Source: Prunella strophiata (Eukaryota; Chordata; Aves; Passeriformes; Prunellidae). From it: DNA of 64,000 nt. Below are positions 50,977 through 63,423 of the stretch, piece after piece (position 1 is the first letter of the stretch; every line of letters begins with the position of its first letter). The stretch lies in the NCBI GenBank assembly GCA_036583965.1, contig JAZBQD010000019.1:20959085-21023084 (forward strand), written 5' to 3'. The translations under genes were made by a program, and so were the position numbers. Under the pieces are notes generated by a model that was not told the DNA's origin, ran no database searches, and saw only the letters and a list, made by a program, of their open reading frames with translations.

Positions 50977-53900
50977 TGGAAACAAACATTCCCTTTAATC
51001 ACTGCTATTTCAACAAACCCCTTCCTTCTTGATAGAAGGATATCTGATAAAGAGTTAATTACATTACACTGGAAACTGCTGAATTTGAAAACTAATGGAA
51101 ATAACTCCTACCCCTCATTCTTCCTACATTTTCACAAACTTTTTTTTTTAATTTGTTTTGGCTTAGTTTGTTGTTTTGCCATTTCCTTCTCTTTCCCACT
51201 GCTTAGATGAAATTCCAACAGCCCATTTCTCACTGCTTTGTAAAATGGCAACCACTGCAGAAAAGCCTGTAAAACTTGGCACCAGCAGCATGGGGCAGGG
51301 GAGGGGAAGTGCCATTGCCTGTGGGGATGTCTTAGAGAAAGAGCAATTGCTCCTTAGTTACCTGCCCAAAAGCAATTTTCAAGAGGTGTGAGGGAAGCTT
51401 GGAAGAAGAAACGAACAAATACAAAGAGCAGTTTAAAGTTCTGTCATTTGCTGGGTGTCATTCACCCTCAGAGGAGTATTTTACTTAAATAATCTATCAT
51501 TTTTAATCTGCCTTTCAAACTCTAAGTTATTTTTCAGTTAAAATTAGAGTCTGTAATGATCATAACACTCAGGGATCATATCATAGGGCGCATATGTAAG
51601 CTGGTATCAGACATTACTTCCAAGTGAGCCTGTTCTCTGTGCCTTCCCACTAGTTCTTCTCTGGCCTTTAACCACCATCTGCAGTAAGCCAAAACAGTTT
51701 TACAAGTTTCTCTCAAGATCAGTTTGCTGTTTATGTAGGCAGCCTAGTAAAAAGCTTTCCTGAGCAAATATATTTGTTTTATCTCACTGAGTGTTTATGT
51801 CACAAATTATTCATCTCATCTTCTTGCAACTATTCTACCTTTGAGTCAAATTTTTCAACTGAAAATCTCCTGAAGACATTAATTGTGTCACCCAACCATT
51901 TTACAGAAAGGTTTTCTGGGGTAAGTATTATCAAAACCTGATTCCTGGGGATAGCTGTAAACCACACTTTGCTTCCCATAGCACCTTGGTAAAATCCCCA
52001 CTAAGTGTCAGCAAAGAAAGGTATAAGGCAACTAAACTACAAACCTGTGACTTAAAAGGCCTTACAGGCACAGGGCACTCTGCCCCATAGCATTGGTGGT
52101 ATACCACAGGAACTGCCATCAGGACAGCACAACACTCTTATGATAATTATCTCCTAAACACAAACTGGACACAGCTTCCCTCAGTTGCCAGCAGCTTGTA
52201 TTTCTCCTAAAGCTCTGTAATAATGGGGAGCAAACTAGAGTGATGTAAGCTACTACTAGCAGGAGCAATCAGCACACTTCCCTTGAGCCTCACTTAACAC
52301 TGGTGGTAGAAGTGAGCCTAGACAGACTTTGTTTAGAGGTGTAAATCCAGGCTAAACCCTCCAACTTCACTGGAATCACTAGAAGTTCACACTAAGCAAA
52401 ACTCCAGGAGTATGCCTCCAAATAACTATGTGCAATAGCTAAGACACTTTAGATATTTAAAGTTCACAAAACTAAGTAAGCAACAATGAGCAAAACCTGT
52501 TGGATTTACATGATAGATACATTTTTCTTGCAGAGCATCTTTGAAAGGTGTTAAAGGTCATCCAAATATTCCCTCAGAGTAATGGAAAAAAGCTGGTTCA
52601 TTTGAATTTTTTCAGGCAATATTAACATTTGATCAGTGACATTTCTGAACAGGTAGCAGCCCAATGCCAGAGGCATGCTTATCCATAGAATTGAAGACCA
52701 CATTCAGCTCATTTCATTACGAGCTTTTCACACTGCACAAAAAGCAGCCAAGTCAGGTCACTCAAAAGCAGGATGACTGCAATGGTTAATTTAATTTCTA
52801 GAAAACTGATATCTATTCTACCAATAGAGGATTTTACAAACAGTAGGTTACCTGCCTCTTAGAACTTCTATTAGAAGTATCAACTAATCTGTGGGTAAAA
52901 GATGCAGTTAAATTAGCTGACTTCCAATTCCCAACAGACACCTGTGTACAATACAAGAAAGGACAGTCATAGTCAAGAGACAGTCAGACTGCCTTCACCT
53001 TGCTATGCACACAAAACTGTTACACATATTTGAGATAAACCATAACTGCTCAAAGTTGTCTGACAGGTGCTCAGCCATTCAACACAAAAATGGACAGCCA
53101 GCAGAAATTAAGACTGTTAATGACATATAAAAGCTCTTCAGACATCAAAATAGGCTTAGGGACATTGAGAGATGCTTGCAATAAGCATTTTGATTATACA
53201 TCTGAAACTACAGGATTCAACTAGGAAAATGCTTCAGCTTTGGGAAACCATGAGACCTGGTGTGCCTTTAGAGCCAGGGTAGGTTCTTGTAGCTTTGAAA
53301 CTGGGTTCCCTGAGAAATTACAACTGGGGTTCCAACAGCACCACAGGTTCTGGAGATGAGGCTACAGAATTTCCTGCCACATGAAGAAGTTATGGTAACA
53401 GGAAGAAAGGAACATTAAGAAAACTTATTCTCTGCTCTAATAAGTCTGGCAGAAACACTCAGAGTTATTCTTACCAGGTTTTGTGTGATGCAGAACACAA
53501 ATAATTAAGTGCCCAGATCTGTAAGCACACAGAAGCAATGTACATGTACTAATTATCAAGATGCACATCAATGGCATGACTCATCAGAAATAAATGAAGC
53601 TACTCTCAGCAATATATTTTCCTCAAGGAAAGATAAACAGGAAAGCAGAATAAGCTAACGCAGGCAGGCGTAAAACAAAACATGAGATTTCCCCCATCTT
53701 GCAATTCCTACAATAAACATGAGATTCAACCTGTCTCAAAACCCCTGCTCACAGCCATTAAACCAATTTATTCTTCTTTCCCTATCACATACAGAAAGAC
53801 AGAGAAAAGCTGAGTTGAGGTTAACCCCTTTTTCACTGAAAACAAAGCATCACCATTTCAGATTCTCACAATGAGCCATGAACACATGGGAGATGCAGGA

Positions 53901-56900
53901 ATAGATACCAGATATCACCCCACTAAATCTGATTGGCTTCCCTAAACAAACAACAGAAGCCTCAGTTCCTCATGGTAATTTTAAAAAATCCATCTTTCCT
54001 GAGATCCTTGCAGGGTTCTGCATTTAAGTCCAGAATTGACAAGCTCTCTACAGTCCCTCAACAAGATCAGCTTCTACTTTTGATCTGCCTTAGGTAGATG
54101 GGTGAGACCTGAACAAAGAGTCAGTTCAGGAAACCTGGCCCCAGAGATCCAGCCTTATCCTCAAGGCTTTTTTTTTCCACACCCCTAATTAAACTTGAAT
54201 TTACACTTACATATGCAGTCCATTCTCATTCTTTCTCCCTATGTACATGCAGAAATTCATACCATACACATATTTCTGAATTAAATACACATATAAATAT
54301 GTGTACTGGTTTAATGCAAATTTCAAAGGCCATTTGCATGTCAGGTATGGAAATGAGTCCTGAACCTTGCCTTTGAAGGTTTTTCATTGCTCTACAGAAG
54401 AAATTAGCTCCAAAGAGTCCCAGGGACAACAGGCTGTTGTTAAGGGCTGCTGAAGCACTAGGCTTCACTGGGTAGACATCAGTGGTATCTAGATGTTCAT
54501 CTGTCCACAAAGGTGTTTCCTCTTCTCTGCCAGACTACTTACCCACAGAGAGCACCTGTGAAAACAAGGTGATTTCAGGAGCTTTTGGCACATTATTCTT
54601 TTTAAATTATAAATTGTCTGGGCTTCTACCTTGGCCAAGGCATTGTGTGCTAGCAGAGCATAACTCTGTGACTCCTACTAATGATCTGACGTTGATTTTA
54701 CTGACAATGAAAAGAAAAAAGTAGTACCCCAAGGGACTGTATTTGGTACTGCACTGATTAATGCAGAAAAATTTGTGATTATATCATACCTTTTAATCTC
54801 TAGGTATTACAAAGTATTTAACAAAACAGTATAATTGGTGTTTGAAGTGAAATAGCACCTGGGAGAGGGAAAAAAATCAGCAGCTACAATGTACTTAAGA
54901 AAAGCTTCTTCAGTCTCAGGGGTAAAATCAGAGACTTTCACACAAGGTGCACCAGCACATGTTCTGATATTGGTTAAAGCAATCAGATTTATCTGGGTAA
55001 GTTAAGTGGCCCTTTATGCTGTCTTTGGTTTCCAAGTAATTGACACTGCAGTGGAGCACCAAGGGAACTAGGAAACCTCTTGTCATTAACTTTTTGGTGC
55101 AATCAATATTTTGTGACCTTTTGAAGATCCCAACTAGAAGGAACAGGAAGAATGTCAAGCAACAGTCTTTAAGAAAAATGGAGGAGGTGTCAGTATTTTT
55201 TTAATCAATATAGAAAGCCAGTAAGTGCTGTGATCCCACAGCTGCACACAAGTTTATCAAATAATTATAATTTGAGACTGGCCTTTGCTTTAGTGCCTAA
55301 AGGAAAATAGAACAAAGAGAATTCTACTATCCAGCCTTAAAAGCCCACTGAAAAATCCAGGTGGTTACTATAGTGCTTGATTTTGCTTCTGCTGCTGATG
55401 ACATTTACCTGCACTCCAGTACCTTGACCTGTGAAGCAATCTGTTGGTAAGCAGAGTTTGCATCATTAGGGATAACGCATATATTCTGTATAATGCTAAC
55501 TGTACAATGTTTAATGCATACATAATGATACAAACACCACAAAGCTTTAAAGTTAATTTTACCTGGGTGATTCATACACAATACCACTAAGATCTGGCTA
55601 AGATTCCTTTTCCCCAGTAAAGGCCAGCCTTAACAGTAACCATACACTGTTATGCCACTGTAGGCACCCATGAAATATAACTAAGTTACAAAACACAGGC
55701 AGTCATGAGACTGCTGACATTTAGAACTGTAGGGTTTTCACAAACATCTTGCTTGACTTGGGATATGTAGGTGAATAAATTCAAAGTCCAAACTGTGCTT
55801 CCCTGTGCTTTTTTAAAAAGTCAGAAGATGACCTTGATCTTGCTTGACCCTAATGATCTATGTTTTCTTTCAAGATTTTGTATTCCTCTGTAAACAAAAA
55901 TGCAGGATAAGAATAAAAATTATCAGTTGATGGAATTAATCTGAATTTAAGACTTCTTATTACAGAAGTTTAACAAGTCACTAACTTTTACAGTCTTCAG
56001 GTAGCTGAGGATACAACACTCATTTCTGCTAGCACTTCATAGCCATCTATAATTCTGCCACAAAGATTATTTTTCTAATTTGTCACTGTGACATGGTCAC
56101 ACATCACAGTGATCCTAGCTCTGCATTGCTCCACAGATTTCCTCTCTCTGCCCAACATACATGACCTGTCTTTATTTTCACAGCCTAGTCTGTCTAGTTC
56201 TTCTCTTATTAAGAAATCATTTCTGATCTTCCAAAGATCTATTGTTTCAGTCTCCAGTCAAATTTACACAAAGGCAACTTTTTGCCAGTCCTGTTCTTCA
56301 TATTTGGCAGGAGCTCCCAACTAAATACACATGAAGTACCCCAGTACTCCCCTGCAATTTTCAGTTAAAATTCTTAAAAACTCTTGAAATGTGGAGATCA
56401 CCACCCACAGCTGCCTCATTATTCCTGTCTTAGTCCCTTCATCTGCCTATGAAGGTATATCTGTTGTCTTTCCCTAGGTTACTAGTGTAACACTCTTGAT
56501 AGAATAAAACTTTTTTTTTTTTTTACACATAAATTCAGTTACTGAGGAAATACCTGACTGAGCTACAGAACTTGGAACTGAGTGTATCTTTTTATCATTT
56601 TCTTTCAAACCATGTTTCCAATGTTTTCTTCCGAGTAAAGTAGCAGGTGATAAGCACAGGAAGGTAAGCAAGAAACTACTAGAAACATCAAATAGAAAGG
56701 CACTACGCAGCTGTTTCTGAGCTAAATAGAATTTCACACCACCTGTGATAAGGGATAACTTCAACCTACTAAATCCTCTTCCACAAAGCCTACACCCAGC
56801 CAGGCTGAGCAGCTTCAGTGTCCTCACAAGTGAATAGACACATTCTGCACAGATGACCCTGTTCAACACATAAAACCTGAGAACCCTCACTTTTCTGCAA

Positions 56901-57688
56901 GTTAAGTTTTCCTTCACCCTCCTCCTCTTTTGCAAGTGTGTGTCTGTGCAGCCAATCATCCTAGGGAACAGCAGAGCTGCATCCTCCACAGGCCATGAGC
57001 TGCTCCTGCACAATGCCTCCCCTGAGAGTGCTCTGAAGTGCTAACAGTTCACCATAACTTCCACACCACTTCTTCTCACAGGGCTTTTCCCCAATTTCAT
57101 TTAAGAGGTGAACTCTAAGACAAGCAAAAAGAACAAGTATCTCCTTCTACATTTGTATTTTTTTAATCCTCTTGAAGAAGTTTCCCCTTTAGGGTTTCTT
57201 CTTAGAAATTAAACACATTGAGATGTATGCATCCAAATTTTTATCTATATATATTTTATACATACTTACAAGTATATAAATATACACACACATATATATA
57301 TATATGCATATATATATTTATATATGTAACCAACCATCTTCAGATTGGCTGTGTTACTTAAAACTGAATGCCTCTGCCCTAAGAAGCTGGGGACTCAGTC
57401 AAGAATGTAAAAACAGAAATGTGCAGGCAAACAGCCTCTTGCTGTTACCTACATTTAATTACTCCTCACCACTCATCTATCATACTACATAATCTCAGTA
57501 TATAAGAAAAGACAAGCATGCAACAACCCAAATCCCAAAGGTTTTAGTACAGGCTTTCAAACCCTCTCTAAGCTAGCAGAGAAAAGGAGACTAGCTTTGC
57601 TTTCTGTCCAGTGATTTCTTAGGGAACCTTTCAGTGGTAGCCTTTTTCAGGCATGCAGCAGGGTGGGTTCAGACAAAGCACTGCAGTC
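50977..57688. other. unique DNA, no gene recognised
   Basis: No supported exon, RNA gene or repeat family. It contains a T14 run at 56511-56524 and a TA/CA microsatellite at 57243-57328. The longest open frame in the window (56474-57013, - strand) lies here but starts at TTG (first ATG 18 codons later), ends through the T run as poly-Lys, and has no recognisable domain. Confidence 0.5.
57243..57328. repeat. TA/CA-rich compound microsatellite
   Basis: Alternating TATATA with ACACACAC inside. AT-rich and capable of self-pairing. Confidence 0.88.
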
Positions 57689-57835
57689 CAGTGCTTAGGG
57701 TGCTGCTGTTAGATACCACAAGGCTCCTGGATTCCATATCTGACTCTAGCAACAACTCCCTGTGTGGTCTTGCTTTAGACTTGCATGAGATTCATTTGCT
57801 GCATATGTAAAATAGGTATGATAATAACAGGCTAA
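57689..57835 (+). repeat. MIR-like SINE remnant
   Basis: Successive pieces match the body of the MIR/CORE-SINE family in order. These are AGTGCTTAGGGTGCTG (GTGGTTAAGAGC region), CCTGGATTCCATATCTGACTC (CTGGGTTCGAATCCCGGCTC) and CCCTGTGTGGTCTTGCTTTAG (GCTGTGTGACCTTGGGCAAG). They are followed by TTCATTTGCTGCATATGTAA then AATAGGTATGATAATAAC (CAGTTTCCTCATCTGTAAAATGGGGATAATAAT). MIRs are old and scarce in birds, so a copy this readable is notable. It is not a tRNA gene: the A and B boxes are degraded. Confidence 0.62.
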
Positions 57836-58298
57836 CTATTTTCCTATTGACCCAGTCAAATTTTGTGATCATTATTGATTTATCCAGTAGGAGCACCTCT
57901 TCCAGTGGTAAGCACTGTGAAGCTGTAGTTTCTAGGTGGACATTATTGCCCACATTGTATTCACCCTGTCTTTCACAGGACAAGACACTGTCTCCAAAGC
58001 TGAACACCATTCCTTTTAATTTTGTGTTGAGGGATATTTCTCTTGAGAATGCACCTGTACAAGCCAGAAGTACTGTAGTCTGCCTTGCCAGCGATGTACT
58101 GTAAAATCTCAAGTACACCACCCACCCCTTTTACCTTACTTTGCCTGTTTTATTTAATAGAAGCATTGCTGTGTTACTGGAAATATCTGAAAAGCTGCTC
58201 TTGGGGTCAACTAGATATTTATCACCTCAAAGAACCCAAACAATGCAGACACACTTAGCAGCCTATTCCAGTGCTACAGTACCTTCTAGGGAAAAAAA

Positions 58299-58328
58299 AA
58301 TCATATATATATATATATATATATGATT
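58299..58328. repeat. (AT)11 microsatellite in a perfect 30-bp palindrome
   Basis: The sequence reads AATC, then eleven AT units, then GATT, so the flanks extend the self-complementarity of the AT run. It can form a hairpin or cruciform. Confidence 0.9.
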
Positions 58329-59261
58329 GCTTGCAAAGAAAGAAGAACTGCTAGAGACTAGCTCTAAATTAAAGCACCATCTTTTAACAAACTACACATA
58401 TATGTTGCCAACAGAATATTTGAGGAAAAACTACTCATTTCTGAGGTCAGAGGGAACAACTCCTTTCTGGTATGAAAAAGAAAAAGAAATACCCTTATCA
58501 AGTAATAAATAAAAGGGAAGAGTTTTAGCCCATATAACCATTGAGGCATACCACTGAAAGAAGAGAGGCTGAAGAAAGACTATCAAAAGAGATGAGACAT
58601 TCATTGTAGACAAAAAATATCAGGGATGTAATTCAAACTGCCATCAAGGCAGAAATCAGCAAAACCACCAAGAGTTACTGTGTGCCTACTGAACAATGTA
58701 ATGAACACATGGAATTTCCCTTTATTATGGATATCCCACATTCTTTAGAAGGAAATGCATCATTACAGAATTGTCAGCCAAGGGATATGACTAAAGGCAT
58801 CACTGCAGCATAACAGACTTAAAGCCCTGCTCATCTGTTGGAAGCAGCTCATGCACAGCATGCAGACTTTAATGATGGCTGGAAAGCCCTTCTAGGCTTA
58901 AATCTATTTGCACACTTTGAGATCATAGCAGGACTGCCAGCAGTAGCTGGCTTAAAAATAACTCCTAAATGTTTATTCTATAACTGGCAGTCACACTGTT
59001 TATTGGAGAATAAGATGATCACTAAGGCAGGTGAAGATGCCACAAAGGGCATAAAATGATAGGTCATATTTTTTGAAAATCTGTCACAAAGCTCCTGTCT
59101 ATATGTCCTGGGTAAAAGCAACATAGTCTGAAAGCACCAGAGAAACAGATATCTTCAAGATTGAATGCAGAAAGAAAGAACATGTGATTCTATCATATAT
59201 CATCACCAGGGCTGGTTCTGGAAATAGCATAGGCATACTCTTGTAGGGGGTATAAAGGGAA

Positions 59262-59302
59262 TTTTTTGGGTTTCATTTTTTTGGGTTTCATTTTTTTTTT
59301 TT
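59262..59302. repeat. T-rich tandem duplication
   Basis: The unit TTTTTTGGGTTTCA occurs twice, followed by a T12 run. Confidence 0.85.
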
Positions 59303-60014
59303 GAGAGGGCGCTGGGAGTGAATTAGTTCCCAGACAGCTTTGCTGTAAACTTCAGCTGAAAGATGGCAAGTCCATTTCACTGTATTGTTATAACCAACTA
59401 CAGGCTCAAATCCTGCCTGCAAACCATGTGAATTCAGATGCTACCTGCCATCTAATTTTTTGTTACCAGAAGATTTTTACAGCAAGAAACCAATCAGGAA
59501 ACAAAGGTGGTAAGATGCTAGTAACAGTAGGAAAAGAAAAAAAAATCCATGACTTTAAAGGTGGTGTGATTAGCATCTGTCACTTCTTTGGTGATAATTC
59601 TCCATGCATTGGAGGTATTGCTCATTAAAAGCTATACCAATCACTGTAACCTTCTCTTTTCAGATCTGCACAGAAATGCATAATGGTACCATGGAGGGTT
59701 CATTCATGCTTTCTTTCTTTTCTTCCTTCATTTGCTCTCTCTTCAAAATAGAGATGATCTTCGTTTACTTTATCTTCAGTTACTATTACATGAGAAAACT
59801 TCCCCTCACTGCCTCATTCTTCTCTCACCTCCAATGCCCAATGGGCTATTTTGCATGAACTCCTCCAAAAATATTCACAATCAAAAATCCCACTTGCAGG
59901 ATTTTGAAGCTACAAGTTAGAATTGAAGGCAGGGATCTGGAATACTTTACATAAAAGCATTTTTTAAATCTATTGAAAACATAACTTTTGTCCTATCTGC
60001 AGGCCCAGATTTCA

Positions 60015-60033
60015 CCCCCCACCCACCCACCCC
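60015..60033 (-). other. strong G-quadruplex candidate
   Basis: The + strand reads C6 A C3 A C3 A C4, so the - strand has four G runs joined by single-T loops. Single-base loops are known to favour very stable parallel quadruplexes. The + strand could form an i-motif. No gene or promoter is seen beside it. Confidence 0.7.
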
Positions 60034-62857
60034 AAACATCCTGCACATACACACACTCACTCCTCAAAAGCATCTCCATAAAAGCCTCAGCTGGGGTTTA
60101 CATGTTCTTCCTTATCAAAGTAATTAGGTCCCTTGATCTCAGGTGAATTATGTAGTAGGGGATGCATATGCTTAAGCCTTTTTGAAACATGTTTAGGTAG
60201 AAGAATGATTTCCTTTTGGTTCCTTGCAGATAGTATCTGCACCACCAAAAATCCATCAGAGTTACCAATAGAAATTGCTTCTTGAATTTTCAATGTCCAG
60301 TTCCAAATTCCAGTTTGAATGTCCTCACAGCATAAGACAAAATGGAAACACACTGGACCTGACATAAGATCACAGTAGGAAACCTCACCTTCCTATCCAT
60401 AAAATAACTCAAGTAAATCAATCTCTGAGTGTCTTTTATCATTAATACCTTTAAGAAGACTTGAAAATATTTTTTTCCTCACAAATTGTTTGCCATTATG
60501 TTCAAACAGATGATGCTTTGAATGAAAGGCTGAAGTACTGAAAGGAAGCAATATATACAACATGAAATGGTCTGGTTACAGCTACAGTTAGTCTTCACAC
60601 TTGTATGCAGTATTACAATGTCCATAGTGCTTTCCCTACATGGGGAAAAAAGGTCAGAAAAAAACCTCTTCACACTTATCAATTTTGCCTACTGACATTA
60701 TAGGATGGCTTTGCTTTCTCAAACATGGCTGAGGTATTCTTTACCTAAATCATTTTGTGTCCTCCTGTACAAGCCATCAATCTTGGAAGCTTCTATGTTG
60801 TATGTATGCATGCAACCAAGCCAACACAGACAAGGTAAACCACTATGTTTTGAGGGCAAACTCAAATACTGAATTAATAAAACATCAACCATAGACTGGA
60901 TTGTAGCATTCAGTGCAAAGTGGTCCAAATTCTGCTAAGGGTAGCTATAATAGGACTGTTAAACATATGTGGTAATGTGATACATATGGTTTTACAGACA
61001 ATTAAGCCACCCCAGTGAACTCCAATCAAAGTTAGTCATTGTTTCTTGGCTGAGGTGCTTGCTTGTGGCCTATTCACTAATTCTATTTACATATTTCTAA
61101 CAGGAATTTCTGGTACATTTCCAAATAGCTTTATTCATTTATTAACAATGTGAACTGGGATATGCAGATATTTTTCTCTGTAGTCCCCTGGAGATCAAGG
61201 GGCACAAACTTGCATAAAGCAAGAGCCAAGAAATGAAGTGAGTGAATTAAAATTGTAAGAGGAGAAAAAAAAAAAAAATCAACCAATTTCCAGATATTTA
61301 AATTATTGTTATTGAGAAGAATAATTGCACAACCTGAAGGAACAACTGAGCAGTACTTGTTACAAAAGTATTCATCCAGCTTCAGGCCATGTGTAAGCAC
61401 ATGGCTGTGAGAGGCTCCTTCAACCACTCACTTGCCACTTCCCTGCCCCTTTTGTATCAGTGCTAATTAGGAACAGAAAGAAATATCCCCTGCATTTTTG
61501 TCATCATGCTGTTCAAGTTGCCTGATTTTTTTGATAGCATAATCCAGTGTTTGACATATGCTTCTGCAAGATCATATTGTCTAAAACAATATTACCAAGC
61601 AACCTCTGAATGAGGACTATGTTAATGAGGACTACTCAAAGCCTGAGTGAGGGGTAAGTTGAATAACAGATACTTCTACTGCATTAAAACCATTACAGAG
61701 CAGGCTTATTCCTAATATATGTGCTTGACATTTCCCATTAAAATAACTTTTTTCAAGCTATCACCATTGCAAAAATGAAAATGTTTACACTGAAGTCACC
61801 AGTACTATCTGTATGCCTTTAGTTGTTTGCTTCATTAAGTTTTAGCCTCAAAAGAATATCTGCCTCTTAATACCATTTCCTCTTTGGAGTCAGGAACAAC
61901 ACTTCCCAAACCACAACATTTTCATACTTTAAACAAACATTTGTGAGCAACTGATCCAACCATTTCTCTCAACTCACTTTAAGTGACTGCTCACAACATT
62001 AACAACCTTGGGAGGCTTTATTGATGGACGTGACATCTTTTAGCAAACTAATACACAGTACAGCTAGGAAAATGAGGTTTTAGGGAAATATAAGCCCTTT
62101 CTTCATGTCCCAAAGGGAGAAAAATGTTACTTTACTACAGCTTTCAGAAGAAAACCTCATTTCCTCAAAAGCTTCCAGACATTTATCTACTAGATGGTCA
62201 AATAAAAGTTATTGCCAAGATACAAATCCTGCTTTGATTTTTAGGACATTACAGATACAGCAAAAACAACATTATTCCCTCCAGTTACTGTGTTGCATTC
62301 AAGTAGCAAAAGAAAGTGCAGCTACAATTAATATTCTAGTCCTGTTGTGACCTGGAGATGTTCCATGGTAGAATCTCAGATTTTTGAGTCATTGTCTTAT
62401 TTTAGTCAAAGCCAAGAAAGTACTACACACACAAGAGAAGATTATCTGCATGGTCAGATACTTAAAATAAGTAAACAGAATTGTTTTACTATTCGTTTTT
62501 ATTTGCCAGCTATAGGCCCCAGGTTATGATTTGCAGAAATATTGAGCATTCACAACTTTACCTTAAAACAACAGGAACTCTGTGTGAAAATATGAAATAC
62601 CATCTGGTGCTAACAAAATTCTCAAAACAGTTTATCAATCTACAATTTACTAAGGAGAATAAGTTTGCCCCAAACCCGTGGAAACTCTTGACTTTAAGAC
62701 TTCTGTTCCTTAATAATGACCTTCCAATATATCTGTGCACCTTGGTGGTGACAGCAGAGATGGAGATACACTGTCAACAGATGAGAGCTTGACTCACTTG
62801 AGTACTAAGGAGCTTATAACCTTTTAACATCTGTACATAATAACACTAAAGCATTAC

Positions 62858-63423
62858 TGTTGTGGTCTAACCCCAGCAAGCAACCAAGTACTGTGCAGCT
62901 GCTCACTCACTTTTAGCCCCCCCCACCTCAGTGGGATAGGAGAGAGAACTGGAAACCAGCAAAATCTGTGGGTTCAAATAAGAACAGTTTCAAAAGTGAA
63001 ATAAGGCAAAATATTAAAAAAAATATTTTAATTGTAACAAAAAGGGAGATAACAAAGAGAGAGAGGAATAAACTCCCCAAAATGACTAGAGATGCACAAT
63101 ACCATTGCTCACCACCCAGTGACTGATGCCCAGCCTGACCCCAGCAAGGATTGTCCCTCCAGTTTAAATATTGAGGGTGATGTTCTGTGGTATGGAATAT
63201 CCCTTCATGCATTTCTGGTCAGCTGTCCTGGCCATGCTCCCTTCTTGCTTTTTGTGCACCTCTCCTCTGGCAGAGCATGAGACACTGAAAAGTCCTTGAC
63301 TTGAGGTAAGCACTGCACAGCAACTAAAACATCAGTGAATTATCAATGTTATTGTCACACTGAACCCAAAACAGCACTGTACCAGGTTCTAGCAAGAAAA
63401 TTATCTGAGCAAAATACAAGACA
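62858..63423 (-). mobile_element. solo LTR of an avian endogenous retrovirus (ERVL-like)
   Basis: The element has TG...CA ends: TGTTGTGGTC at 62858 and ...CAAGACA at 63423. Its body matches a long terminal repeat very common in bird genomes, in reverse orientation. On the - strand the landmarks run in order: TGCTAGAACCTGGTACAGTG, the TCAAGGACTTTTCAGTG block, CATGCTCTGCCAGAGGAGAG, GATATTCCATACCAC, and a degraded TATA region near 63163-63172 (ATATTTAAACTGG). After these come TGGTGAGCAATGG, a G-rich run (62917-62925 on +) and GCTGGGGTTAGACCACAACA. Only one LTR is present and no gag, pol or env is found on either side, so it is a solo LTR left by recombination. The flanking pentamers (ATTAC and ATCAA) do not match, so the target-site duplication has mutated or the ends are slightly off. 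Family placement in ERVL is from memory. Confidence 0.88.

Larger units (their letters stand above)
57836..62857. other. unique DNA, no gene recognised
   Basis: About 5 kb with no supported gene. It contains the (AT)11 palindrome (58299-58328), a duplicated TTTTTTGGGTTTCA motif (59262-59302), a C-rich block (60015-60033) and an A-run near 61265. A 92-codon reverse open frame at 60087-60365 has no recognised domain. Confidence 0.5.

Noticed and set aside
56474..57013. Longest open frame in the window (minus strand, 179 codons) as a gene
   Set aside because: Its first codon is TTG, with the first ATG 18 codons in. The C-terminal Lys run comes from the T14 tract, no domain is recognised, and one frame of this length is not surprising in 64 kb.
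59401..59415. Possible tRNA B box (GGCTCAAATCCTG)
   Set aside because: No matching A box, acceptor stem or anticodon arm could be placed at the correct spacing upstream.
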